Positions 32,801-43,669 of a stretch of DNA of 64,000 bases are shown one piece after another. How positions within the stretch are numbered: the stretch's first letter is position 1; each line of letters opens with the position of its first letter. The notes under the pieces were generated by a model. The model was not told where the DNA came from, searched no databases, and saw only the letters and a program-made list of their open reading frames with translations. The DNA is from Blasia pusilla (lineage: Eukaryota; Marchantiophyta; Marchantiopsida; Blasiales): positions 43,958,001 to 44,022,000 of the forward strand of contig CM114272.1 of the NCBI GenBank assembly GCA_050084515.1, written 5' to 3'. Made by a program: the position numbers and the translations under genes.

Positions 32801-34611
32801 CGTGAGAAGCGCTTCATCCGGATGGTACTGCACAAATCAGTCGCATATTAATTGAAAGAGCGTTTTTCTTTGAGCCTCCTTTTGTGTTTTCTACCAGGCT
32901 CAGCGGTTTTCCTTTATCTAGGACAGATTGGACGATGTAGCGCATGCGGTCAAATGTTTTATTAGAGATATTCTACGCTATGTCTGCGCAGGTTTGCAAC
33001 GGTTGGGAAATGGTTAAGGCAGGCTAACATCTTCACCAGGATTTCTGCCTTCCTTTTTACGAACAGGCTCGTGTTGTGGTTCTGTGCCGGTGTCTGCAAG
33101 GGCCAGCTCAGTCTGATTCGCAAGGAAGATAATATTTATGAGTAAGTTGGGAGTGCCCGTTCGTATTAAGTGAAACCATGTTCATTCACATGAGACCTCG
33201 ATGGTGTTTCCTTTCAACAGGGTTGGATTCCATCTCCATGATCCCAAAATCAGAGATATGATGTTTCTGAAAATGTGAGCTTGTAAGGAGTCCATTCTTT
33301 GGTCGCGCTTCGTTAATATCTGAACAAATCGTGCGTTGGATGTACAGCTATGTGGTGCGATGCCTAAACTCGACGGCTGAATACTCTCACGTTCGAGACA
33401 GGTGAGCTGATACATAACCTAATGTATTCATTTATCCTTCAAGTGCTGAATGTCTTAGGAATGTACCCAGTGATCCCGAGCGGAGTTCTACCATGGACAA
33501 GGTCATGGATATCGAAGAATTAGGTCGTGATGACATTGTGAAAGTGGGGTAGCGGCTTGCTGACATGATTGTGGCTTGGCGCAGCAATTACTTTTACCGA
33601 TGTTGCCTTACGGGCAGGTTTTCAAGGCACTGTTGTCCTCGTTTCCTCGAAGAACCATGTTTCCATAAGCTGAAAGTGAGTTGTAAAAGCAAGGCCTGTT
33701 CGATCTTCATTTCAATTCAAGGAACAGGTGTGCCGTAAGAGTTTACCAGCACTAATCATCATTTACATTTTGATGCATACAGGAGGAATTGGCAAGAGGA
33801 GAGCGCCTCCTCATTCGTACGGGAACGTTCGTCGGTGAATTAAGAAAGCGCACCTATTCCAAAGTATGTCACGCACTCTGAGATTCCAATTGAAATGTTA
33901 GATCCGTATCGCAGTGTATTCGAACCTTTTGTTGAAATCTACACTTCAGTTTTCGGTGTTGATCGTGAAGTTTGTCTTGCAGGTTATCCTTATGGACCAT
34001 GTGGACTGGCTAGAGCAGGATGACATCGACACTCTGTGTGAAGCGTTAAGAGACCAAGTCAAAGTAAGCATTGCGGAACAAATCACTCACCGTTTCCACC
34101 GATGTGTGCTTCGGGTAGTTAATCCCAAGGCCAAGGTTTATCAATAGATTATTGCAGTACTCTCAAAATCTTTTGTTAAATGCAAACGACGTTCTGTGCA
34201 TTTTGCAGCCCGGGGGCCGTGTTATCTGGCGTAGTGCTTCCCGCCGTCCTGGATACGCCAAATGTATTGAAAAAGCAGGCTTCAAAGGTATGTACATTGT
34301 CTACACTCTCAACGATGACACTCGCAATTTACGAGTTCAAATTTCTGAATTTTTCGCCATATTCCGCAGCTTTTCTGACGAGTAATTCTGTGTCTTTTCC
34401 TCTTCTCACAGTAAGGCGTATCCAATCAAGCGAATCATACATGGACAGGGTGAACATGTACGCCAGTTTTTATGTTGCCGTCCGGAACTCCGGGCCCGCG
34501 CCCATCAAGGTTTCAAATGCGCAGCCCACCGGGAGTGAGACGAAGTCGCTGCTCTCTCCTGGGTCACCAGATTCCGTGCTATGTACTCCCACCGATGGTA
34601 AATGTTCGTAG
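29818..34611 (+). CDS. BTA1: betaine lipid (DGTS) synthase, BtaB-BtaA fusion (18 exons)
   Basis: Exons: 29818-29941, 30194-30517, 30649-30867, 31152-31244, 31393-31592, 31795-31874, 32019-32132, 32337-32380, 32510-32565, 32676-32734, 33067-33141, 33221-33274, 33348-33401, 33585-33675, 33783-33863, 33983-34063, 34209-34287, 34412-34611. Total 2,028 nt, 675 residues; every join is GT-AG and in phase. The N-terminal half is BtaB-like: AdoMet motif VDLGGGTAENV (73-83), then TLVTFSYSLSMIP. The C-terminal half is BtaA-like: YSLSWEDP, TLTSGGCNALDL (about 305-316), GVDINPAQ (327-334), SNYFYRCCLTGRF, ILMDHVDW (558-565), VIWRSAS. The enzyme first moves the 3-amino-3-carboxypropyl group of AdoMet to diacylglycerol, then methylates the amine three times to give the phosphorus-free lipid DGTS. 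The order BtaB-BtaA is that of green algal BTA1. The C-terminal 40 residues are a Ser/Pro/Thr-rich tail. One family segment between exons 10 and 11 may be missing. Confidence 0.93.
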
Positions 34612-35034
34612 CATGTGTACAATACGGCCGTGGATTGGAAATACCCCATGTACTTTCCAAACTGCACGAAAGTTTTTGCCGCACTGTGGCCCTCTATGAT
34701 TTACGTCTGCAAAAACTTGTAGTCCTAGGATCCCTGTGTCAAAAGAGACAGAGCGCGCGCGTCTATGAGACAGAGGTGTTATTGCGCGCGTCTATGAGAC
34801 AGATCGGCAAATACAAGATAGTTGACTTGAGAGACCTGCCAGGAGCCAATCTTGTCGAGACGTAAAATTGGCTTTGCAGTGGAAGATGGATACCATTCTT
34901 TATTCGACCCGAACGTCCTGGTGATAGAGCCATTTTTTTTGAACATAGACCAGCACCTTGCGCCAGGTTTTCTGTACGATTGATATTCGATTTGTCCACA
35001 AACGTGGATTTAGATGACTTGTAGAATTGGTTCC

Positions 35035-35040
35035 AATAAA
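35035..35040 (+). terminator. candidate polyadenylation signal of BTA1
   Basis: AATAAA about 425 bases after the BTA1 stop codon; a second AATAAA lies near 35,269. Canonical position cannot be proven without transcripts. Confidence 0.35.
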
Positions 35041-35299
35041 ATTATTGAGAAATCTGGCGGCCGCCGGATGAAAAGCTTAAAAAAACAGCTTCTGAGTACA
35101 ATCATGCGGCACGGTCTTATCCCTGCGGCATAACCTGGACTTTTGAAGCACGAGTGAGAGGACGTTACGGTCGTGACTCCTGGAGGGTCTCACGCCAACG
35201 ACACACTCTCCCAAATTTTCTTATTTGCCAACGATTTTGTACGAGTGTGTAACATCTCTCAAACATGTAAATAAAGGTTTTGCTTATCACATGCGGTTC

Positions 35300-36340
35300 T
35301 ATCATCGTCGAACTAAAGTGCGTCCCTCCCTGCCTGGACCTTAAAAGACCTTTTGTGGAAGGGTGTGAAGATTAAGATGAAATCACAAGCCATCCGGTTA
35401 TCAGAGCTTGAAAAGCACGACTAATTTCTGTCCGTCAGACGTTTAGTTGCGTGGTCTTTCCAAAGTGTGCGCAAGCGCTGGGCGGTGCCTCAGACGCGGC
35501 AAACCGTACGAACAAGAAGCTGTGGGCACTGCTAGAAGTGAAGCGACGCAGGGAAAATTGGTGAAAAATAACGCGACAATAGTCAACACAATTGCGCGAA
35601 CAGCAGCACGCAAAATGACCGACAACATGGATCGGATTAAAATTATACCCTCTTTCCTATCTTACTGGTCAAAGGCGCTTACCAGCGAATGCGAGAATCC
35701 CACTTGGAAGACATTCATCTTCCCGAGCATATACTCTCATCGATCGTGGGAAAACGCCTAGATCTGAACGCAGATGAATGCCGCGACAATCCCCCAAAAG
35801 CGCAGAACCAGCCGCGCCATCGGCGCAAGGTGGACAGGAGAAGCTGTCTCCTCAGTGTGCTGGGCTGTAGGGAAACGCGGACGACGAGTCGCGTCAGCCA
35901 GCGGGGAACCCACAAATCCGCACCAATCGAGCCCTTGATCATAGAGGTCTGCGAGCAGATGGATCCGAATTTCCATGGCACTATCAGGCCGACGCGACAG
36001 CATTTATCGCGACAAATTCAGGGCGGGAGAAATCAAGCGGAGGAGGCACAGATCTCCCATTTCGCAGGTGCCCATGTTGGTGGCTGTTTCAAAGCTCAAT
36101 CGTAGATTACGATCCGGATGTTTCTAACATAATTCGATCGTCGATCATAATCTCACGGAGACCAGCATGACGTCTAGTTTTAGGGTCAGGTCTTGAACGG
36201 GCGGGGATTCGCAGCAGCAAAGGGCATTATAGAAAGGATTAAAGAGATTCCTTCGAGTAGTTTCGCATCTACATTAAATTTGTTTGGATAGATATTATTT
36301 TCATAACGAGTATCGTCTTGATGAACGGGTTTATATTGTT
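35300..36340. other. no recognisable gene
   Basis: Open frames at 35,447-35,761 and 35,689-36,105 (104 and 138 codons) overlap in different frames. They show no motif, and have no intron or promoter support. Confidence 0.5.
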
Positions 36341-36351
36341 TCTTCCAATTA

Positions 36352-36541
36352 ATTTTTAAATATATTGGATAGTGCTTTTTTGATTTGTAAACGTTGACAC
36401 ATGATATGATACGTGGACAAACAAAAATGTGGCAAGAAAAAAGGTTTAATTTGTGTATAGCACTGTCATTTCTTTCACGGGCACTAATAAAAGCTCCTCC
36501 AACAATTTTTATCTCCCGTGGTGCATCGCGTTCCACCTTAC
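36352..36541 (+). mobile_element. Helitron-like remnant
   Basis: TTGGATAGTGCTTTTTTGATTTGTAAACG resembles the start of the 10.8-11.7 kb units. The segment ends with GTGCATCGCGTTCCACCTTACTAG (CTAG at 36,538-36,541, then T). A minus-strand start (CCATATTATTATTG) is visible near 36,655. Confidence 0.5.
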
Positions 36542-37141
36542 TAGTATCGTTTTAAATAATAATTATATTGGTTAAAAATAAAGGATGCAATGGGCTGAAA
36601 ATTTCAATAGGAAAGTATTTTGTAAAATAGAAAGGCACTCTTCAATAATAATATGGATAATAAATCATTTTCGTCCATGTGCCAAGAAGTGCGTAGAAAA
36701 GATTCAATTCACTTCTTCCTTTTTTGCCAACCCTTTGGAGAGAATACATCCCATCTCCATCTAGGGTTCCCATGGATGGGAGATTGCGACGACCATAGGG
36801 TGTTGCCAATTTTTTGACACCCAAAACTTTTGGGCGCTCAAATTTTTAATGTCCTTGGTAATAAATATCCAACAGTAATTATGAATAACTGATCTTTTCT
36901 CTTGGATTGTCCATTGGAAAAATGGTTTTGGCACATAAATGAGGTAATCTGGTCACCGAGATTTGCGCCACTGTCCATGGGACCCTGCTCTTAAGTTTTC
37001 CCTACCTTATTCTTGGTCTTTATGTTCTTTTAACCGTGCTTCATCCGTCCCTACCTACTTCTCCCATTATCTATCCCATTTTCCATAAGAGTTGGACACC
37101 ACATGTAAGAAAATGAAAATCAGTTATGTCATGTGGGGATT

Positions 37142-37749
37142 GCCGTACGCATGCACATTGCCACACATACTGATCATTCGTCAAATCCACACCACACAAT
37201 AGTGATCTCCCCAACACACGGGTAGATTCACACAAAAATGACCTTATGCATGTATATCGAGACCGTACAACAACCTCTGGAAAATCAGAGTAAAAATGGC
37301 TCACAAGGCCAACTCCACTTCTTGAATGTACATTGGCATATCGAGCCACATCTACCCTCCCAAGAGAATCGAACACTAGCACCCTAGTTCCTTCCACACA
37401 CAAAGCTAGAAAGGTGCTCTAAAGGCCCAACATCAGAAAGATGGCTTGAGAAAGCCATCTCCCTCCCTCTTCTAGCCTTGGAAAGAGCTAAAAATCTCTT
37501 CCCCTAAAAATAGCCATCCCCACTATAACTTGCGTGCACATATTGTCACATAACCCTTGACCCGCTCAACAGGTCATTTGGCTAAAAAAGAGCAAAAGAA
37601 GGGAATTGTTAGAAACGATGCTCCCGACGTAACGGATTGTTGTTAACCTCATCCAACACCTCAAGACAAAGTTACACCCAAATAGCTTGTTGACCCTCTA
37701 TGTCATCGATGCGGTAGAATTCTACTTGTCGACTAACTAAGATACGACA
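37142..37749 (-). repeat. diverged A-B terminal repeat unit (solo)
   Basis: On the minus strand it begins TGTCGTATCTTAG (37,749), carries the A-type block with GTGTAACTTTGTC and GATGGCTTTCTCAAGCCATC, then a B-type block (GTGTGTTGGGGAGATC), and ends CGTACGGCA (37,142). It is older than the neighbouring A2-B2 repeat and separated from it by about 36 bp. No target duplication seen. Confidence 0.6.
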
Positions 37750-38579
37750 ATTGTCGTGCGTATACACATTGCTATTCATTCACATTGTCGTGCGCATACA
37801 TATCGCTACACAACATACATCGCTGGTCACATCTACACCACACAACACCGATCTTCCCCATACACGGGTCGATCCACACCTGTACAAAAAATCAACTCAT
37901 ACATATACATGGAGATCACACAACAAAAAATAAATAGTAGTAAAAATGGCACACCCGACCTAAAACTCCACTCCTCAATCTACATCGGCATAACGAGCCT
38001 CGTCCACCCTGTGCTATCAAGGAATCCGGACGCTAGCACCCTAGTCCTATCTCACACACATACAAGGGAGGTGCTCCAACGGTCCAACATGAGAAAGATG
38101 GCTTAGGAAAGCCATCTTCCTCTCTTATATAGGGTAAGGAAGAGCCAAAAGGCTCTTCCCCTAAAAATAGCCTTCCCCTTGGTAACCTGCGCGCACAGGT
38201 TACCAGGGGCGGGTGACTAGGTCAACAAGTCACCCGGCTGTAAAAGACCTCAACATGAAACTTGTCAGAAACGACGTTCCTGACACAATGGACCTATCCT
38301 CAACCTCATCCGACACCGTGGGACAAAGTTACACTCAAGATAGTCCGCTGGCTCCTACGCCCTATCCACGATAGATCTCGGCCTATCGGCTACTCAGATG
38401 TGACAACATACTCATCGCTGGTCACATCCACATTGCATAACATCGATCTTCCCAACACACGGGTAAATCCACACACATACAAAAATGAACTCATGCATGC
38501 ACATCAAGACCGCACAACTTCTCCTCTAGTTGGTAGTTGGGTCCTCCCTACCTCTAGATAGTACACATCACATCCCTAT

Positions 38580-39760
38580 GATATGATCTACTACCCTATA
38601 CACAATTTGGACATACCCATCGTCTCGTGGGAACTGCATCAAGAGGGGAGCTCAGACACAAAATATGCCACCCTTTAGAACAATCATTACCCACCACCAT
38701 GGTGACTTCATCCCTTGCACATTAACACAACATACATCTCAAGCCCGCAAATAATACTACTGCCAAGCTTGGATCCATTGTTATGTCCATATTTGAAAGA
38801 TGACATGGCACACAATTGTGCATATGATCCTTCCAAACCATACCATACCATCCCATCCCTCCAACATGAGGACTTTGATCGATAACACCTTGTGCACATG
38901 CAAAATCATGCACCCTCGAGTGATATCTAGTGTCGTGGGTGCCGCTTGATATAAATACACATAATCTCTAGGATGGAACCTCATAATCCCTATGATAACC
39001 TCCTCCACAAATAATCGTGTACCTTAATCTATCTCAAATGCCATGGGCATAATTATGGGAAAAATCTCTGCCCTTTAAGATCATGCTTGCACCAAAAAAT
39101 CTAGGTCATCAAAATCCAACACCACTCCTATGTCACATCAAATAGCTGCACGTAAATCTAGCTCGCTCCTATAGAGCAAAATGTACGATGAAAATGACAC
39201 CAAGGATGCCTACTGACTTAAGCGATACCCTATAGCCAACCATAGCAATTGTAGGTCCCACTCCTTCAAATATCCTAACTACAAGCCATACTTGTGTAAC
39301 CCTCTCGTCACCGTGTGTACTACACTCTCCGCCAACCCACCCCCCTTAAGATGATATCTAGGGATGGTGCAGTGATCTGTGAACGCTTGATCATACAAAG
39401 CTTGAAACTCTCCCCTAAACTCGGTACCCTGGGCAATCAACACTTGCATTGACGCATCAAAATGACTAGGCACATGATCTAGAAATGCATAAGCTGCTTC
39501 CTCACTCACCTTGTCTAGTAGTGCCAATGACTCGATCTATCTACTTGGAGAAATGTTCTACCATGACCAACACATACCTATAATGACGCCTTGTCAATGT
39601 AAAAGGTCCCCCAAAGGCTAGACTCCACCGATAACCTAATTCTAAACTCCAAAATTCCCCAACTCTTTGTGGGCATATCGTACAACACGTGCTTGTTGGG
39701 AAGCATGAGGCACCACCCGTATTCTACCATCTTGACAGAGGACGAATGGCTCCCTGTGGC
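38580..39760 (-). pseudogene. integrase and PHD remnants (copy 3)
   Basis: Recognisable blocks are SEEAAYAFLDHVPSHFDAS, GTEFRGEFQALYDQAF and RGLHKYGL (DDE core, 39,527-39,279), RFHPRDYVYLYQAA and LEGWDGMVW (C-terminal domain, 39,008-38,781), and degraded PHD pieces ending LCLSSPLDAVP and WVCPNC near 38,610. Stops and shifts occur throughout. It aligns with 59,450-60,375 of copy 2. Confidence 0.75.
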
Positions 39761-40556
39761 AGAAAATGGTTATTGACAAGCTCGACGGCTACAGACCCTT
39801 CTCCAACTTAGTTTATTTTATTTTATTTTAACTAAACAACCTCCATGAAAGGTGGGACATCATCTATTTTTCATAACTTGGTTTTTTCCCATTTTAAAAT
39901 GGCCCCCTATTTGGACTCTACTCACAATCAAGCACCAAGATTTAGGGTCAACTCCCTCCAAATACATTTTTCACTTAACTCTCACTAAACCAAGACTCAA
40001 TTTTACTTTTCTACCTCTCTACTAACGGATTTATCATACATTTTTGAAAAATTGCTCCTTCCTCACACGGTGGCTATGGAAGTCCCAAAAAAACGGTCAC
40101 AACTTCATGCTCAAACGTTGAACTAACGCATTGTTTCTTCGAAAACGTTGAACTTGCCACCATTTTCATAAAAAACTGGCGGCGATTGTCATACAACCCA
40201 CGGCCTCTTCTCCGGTGAAAAATTTGGCAACGCTTTCGGGCTGATTTCTCCCAAAAAAAATCGAAAACTCATCACAAAAAAACCAAAGAGTTACACGGTT
40301 CTCTCGAGAGCACCATCATGGAAGCAACCCACCCCCATACTCAATTCCTACCAAAAATTGGGCACCACTTCCGTGCTCCACTCTCATGTACGAAAAGATT
40401 GCCAAGAAACACACTCAAATATTGGACGGCTCTTGCTCCCATGAGCACTCCCGTGAGCCATGTAGCGGGGAACACGATCCCCAACGTACAAATACAACGA
40501 GACACCAATAAGCTCATGCATTGTAGAGCTCGCATCATTCTCTCTTTGTAAACCAT

Positions 40557-40558
<2 letters not shown>

Positions 40559-40634
<76 letters not shown>
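40559..40634. repeat. (CT)n microsatellite, about 76 bp
   Basis: An uninterrupted CT dinucleotide run. On the minus strand it is an expansion of the GAGAGAGA tract that lies at the end of the A repeat of the gypsy family (51,590-51,600), and it forms the border between copy 3 and the LINE. Confidence 0.9.
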
Positions 40635-40637
<3 letters not shown>

Positions 40638-40639
40638 TT

Positions 40640-43031
40640 GACACTTTCATTGAATCTACCGTCAAGACCTTTGGGTTCACAAGAACAACTGTGGACATGG
40701 TGCTAGCATGGTGGGAGCGTGGAGTGACAGATGCCACCGAGATTGCTGTTGGCAGGAAATTGATAATATGCGGCAGAGCCGTCAAATGGTGGTCCTTGGA
40801 ACTCAAGGCAGCCATTGCCAAACGAAGGGAAGCGTATGTCACAAGTGCCAAAGCCAGGGGCGATGCATCCTTGTGGGCAGAGTATGTGGCCCTACGCAAG
40901 GAAACCCGTCTTCTCGTGCGCATGCACAAGAAGAAAATGAACCAAGCCACATACTCATCCATCAATGAGAATTTCACTGAGAATCAGAAAAAGTTCTGGA
41001 TGGAAGTGCAGAAATTGAGCAAGGCCAGGGACAAAAACGACTTAAAGGCCTTGAAGAGAAAAGACGGTGGAATGGTGACCACAGCTAAACAGATCCGACA
41101 TGTGTTGGAAGGCCATTACAAGGAGTTAGGCAAGAAGCCCGCTCGGACATCCCTTGAAGAGCAGAACTTCGAGAGGGTGGTGGAGGATTTTGTTAAGATT
41201 CAACGGGAGAAGGCAGATGATGAGGTTGAGCTAGGCAACCAATATAATGATTGGTTCTCCCTGGCTGAGGTGGGAGCAGGGATCAAAGAACTTGTGAACC
41301 ACAAAGCAGGCGGTGGTGATGAGCTTGTGAATGAGCTATTGAAGTATGGCGATGCTGCTATGGCTCGTTCTCCAGTGAGTCTCTTCAACCTGGTCTGGCG
41401 GGCAGAAGTCATCCCACAAAGATGGCGGATGGGAGTCATCGTGAACCTCTTCAAGAAGGGTGAGCGAGAAGACCCTGGAAACTACAGGGGTATTACATTG
41501 CTGAGTGTAGTCGGGAAGCTCCTCTGCCATATACTCAACAACAGGATCTCTATGTACTGGAGGAGAATTGTCATCAAGGAAGGCCAGGTGGCTTCCGGCA
41601 AGCCCGAGGATGCGTGGACCACATCTTCACCTTCAGTCAGATCATCCAGGGTAGGAAAAAAGAGGGTAAACCCACCTATTGCTTCTTCTTGGACCTCAAG
41701 AAGGCATACGACACTGTATGGCGTGACAAGCTTTTATATAGCCTTTGTGGAAGGCGGGCTGAGAGGGAAAATGTGGAGGGTGGTGGAGAAGATGTACCAG
41801 AACACAAGGAGTAGAGTTCTGGTGAATGGCCAAAAGAGTGGGACATTCGACATCAAGCAAGGAGTGGCTCAAGGATGCCCGCTCTCCCCCACCCTCTTCA
41901 ACATTTTCGTGAATTCCCTATTGGAAGAAATGGAGGATAGTGGACTAGGCATACGGGTGGGCAACAACTCTATTGTTGCCCTCATGTTTGCTGACGACTT
42001 TGGTGGCCTCGAGGAAACAGGAGAGAAACTCCAAGAGATGATCTCCCTGACCAAAATCTGGTGTGACATGTGGGGCATGGAGGCAAATGTAGTGAAGTGC
42101 GGTGTGGAGGAGGCAAGGAGGAGGACCAAGACCAACAGTGGTACTGGGGTGACCAAGAGATCCCCCGCGTGGCTACCTACACCTATCTGGGCATAGAATT
42201 CTCGGAAGATTGCATGTGGGATGCACACATCAAGAAGACTCGAGAAAGGCCACAAGAAGGTGAACAGTCTGTCAGATTCCTCTGATGCGGGACATCACTT
42301 GTATAAAGTAAAGCGTTGTGTCATTTTGCATACCATTCGTCCCTCGCTGGAATACGGGGCAGCAAAGTGTGGGATGCCAACACCAAACAAAGGGATAGGC
42401 TTGAAGTGGCGGTGAAGGCGTTTCGGGGTATGATGTCAACTTCATCACTAATAGCCGCGTTGGTGTGAGATCAGAACTAGGTGTGGAACCCTTGGAGGAT
42501 AGACGTGACATCGCCAAGTTGAAATGGCGGAGGCAGCTGGAGACAATGGACTCCCATCGCTATCCTAAAGAGGTGATGGGGAAAACTGGACCCAAAGAAT
42601 ACCAGTAAAACAGGCCAAATCTTGGACGAAAAAGATTCAAGAGATTGTGCAAGCATCCAAGCTCCAGCAGGCCTGAAGCTGTGGGGAGCAAGATGAGAAA
42701 GCATTCGTGGATACCATAACCAAAGTAGTGGGCAAACACTCACAGCAGAATAAACATGGAGGAAGCCATGAAAATGTCGACCTCTCTCTTTTGACGGTAT
42801 ATCCCGAGAGGGCAGAATGAAGAACTATTTGCGCGGAACCCCTTGCTTGGGAACCCGACTCAAGTTCAAGTTCGGGACGGGGCAATCCCCTTGAACCATA
42901 AGAAAAGCAGGATGGGAACACAACTAAACTCTTGCGCCTTGTGTGACGATGGGGACGAAACCTCTAGTCATTACTTGGTCTTTGCGCAAAATTCACAACA
43001 CATGAGCAAGAGCATATGCCGATATTGCTAA
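40640..43031 (+). pseudogene. non-LTR (LINE) reverse transcriptase, 5' truncated, frameshifted
   Basis: A 501-codon frame (40,691-42,196) holds the pre-RT region and RT motifs NYRGITLLSVVGKL, QGVAQGCPLSPTLFNIF and FADDFGG, the catalytic Y/F-A-D-D. The palm block FFLDLKKAYDTVW lies in another frame (about 41,614-41,745), so a shift near 41,590 is reversed near 41,742. A third shift near 42,110 moves the YTYLGIEF segment to the frame of 42,070. Further on, a C-x2-C...H zinc-binding segment (CALCDDGDETSSHYL, about 42,933-42,977) matches the usual LINE C-terminus. The N-terminal endonuclease is missing, as expected for 5' truncation on integration. The lineage cannot be fixed by eye. Confidence 0.88.
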
Positions 43032-43039
43032 GTTGGTAG

Positions 43040-43400
43040 CACAGAATTGTTCAACATATTGATGAGCCTTGATTCATTGCCCAAAGTCGCTGCCTTTGGT
43101 AAGTAATGTCTATTGGGGATCCCAATCAGGTAAAGTAGATTGTGTGGTGAAGAGTTTCTTGGTTGACACTTGGAAGCTCCGCACAAACACGTTGTTTGGT
43201 CAACACTCACACTATATGAGAGTGTCTCCCTCCTCTCATATGGTACCTTCTTCACTTGCTTCTCTCTCTACACCCATCCCAATCTCAAGCACCGTCCAAC
43301 CAGGGCGCGGGGTCTATGGTCGCAAGGCTACGACAGGCACTACTTAATGAGTACAGTCTCTTCTTCGAAAGCGTGCACAACTCCCTGATCTACGACCTCC
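43040..43400 (+). repeat. SINE-like repeat, solo copy
   Basis: Contains TGGTAAGTAATGTCTATTGGGGATCCCAATC, the pyrimidine-rich block, CAACCAGGGCGCGGGGTC and CGCAAGGCTACGACAGGCAC, followed by TACTTAATGAGTACAGTC. Same family as the units in BDP1 intron 5. It sits directly after the LINE end. Confidence 0.6.
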
Positions 43401-43464
43401 TGAGGCTGTTCTCCACTATCCTTGAAGGCGCTTTATTAGATCTCGTTGATATATCCTAAAAGAC

Positions 43465-43665
43465 ATGATAACCGGTACATTTCTGGTCGATACAAAGTAG
43501 GATGGTAAATTTGAAGTTTTCATGATCCCGATCGGCTATTTTGATACTAATACAAAGGTGATCCCATATTTTTCATTGGTTTTTGGCTGGTTTTTGAGAA
43601 AGTGAAACGGTAATTTTGAAATTCATTGGCTAGCTCCCCGGTTCTCCCCGATATTGGTGCAGAAT
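43465..43665. repeat. dispersed repeat, copy 2
   Basis: Diverged partner of 25,515-25,740, with AACCGGTACATTTCTGGTC, TTTGAAGTTTTCATGATCCC and CCCCGGTTCTCCCCGATATTGG in the same order. Confidence 0.5.
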
Positions 43666-43669
43666 TCCT

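Larger units (their letters stand above)
37786..40634 (-). mobile_element. DNMT-family gypsy, copy 3, internally deleted (minus strand)
   Basis: Reading leftward: a purine-rich GA tract (40,634-40,559) and leader sequence homologous to 51,616-51,880 of copy 2 (shared GGGAGTGCTC, GGAATTGAGTATGGGGG), about 500 bases of unclear DNA, integrase fragments (39,527-39,279 and 39,008-38,781), a broken PHD finger (about 38,735-38,600), then B1 (about 38,510-38,410), A2 (from TGTCAC at 38,405) and B2 (ending GACA at 37,786). Gag, PR, DNMT, RT and RNase H are gone, so the copy is a deletion derivative. Confidence 0.75.

Noticed and set aside
33459-33523. Possible BTA1 exon reading NVPSDPERSSTMDKV
   Set aside because: Acceptor and donor exist, but including it breaks the conserved join from exon 13 (HVRD) to the NYFYRCCLTG exon, which fits directly in phase 2.
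35447-36105. Overlapping frames of 104 and 138 codons downstream of BTA1
   Set aside because: No homology-like motif, two frames overlap, and no intron or codon-use support.
40384-40977. 197-codon minus-strand frame with a long Arg-Glu repeat
   Set aside because: It is the antisense of the CT microsatellite and of the LINE; no domain.
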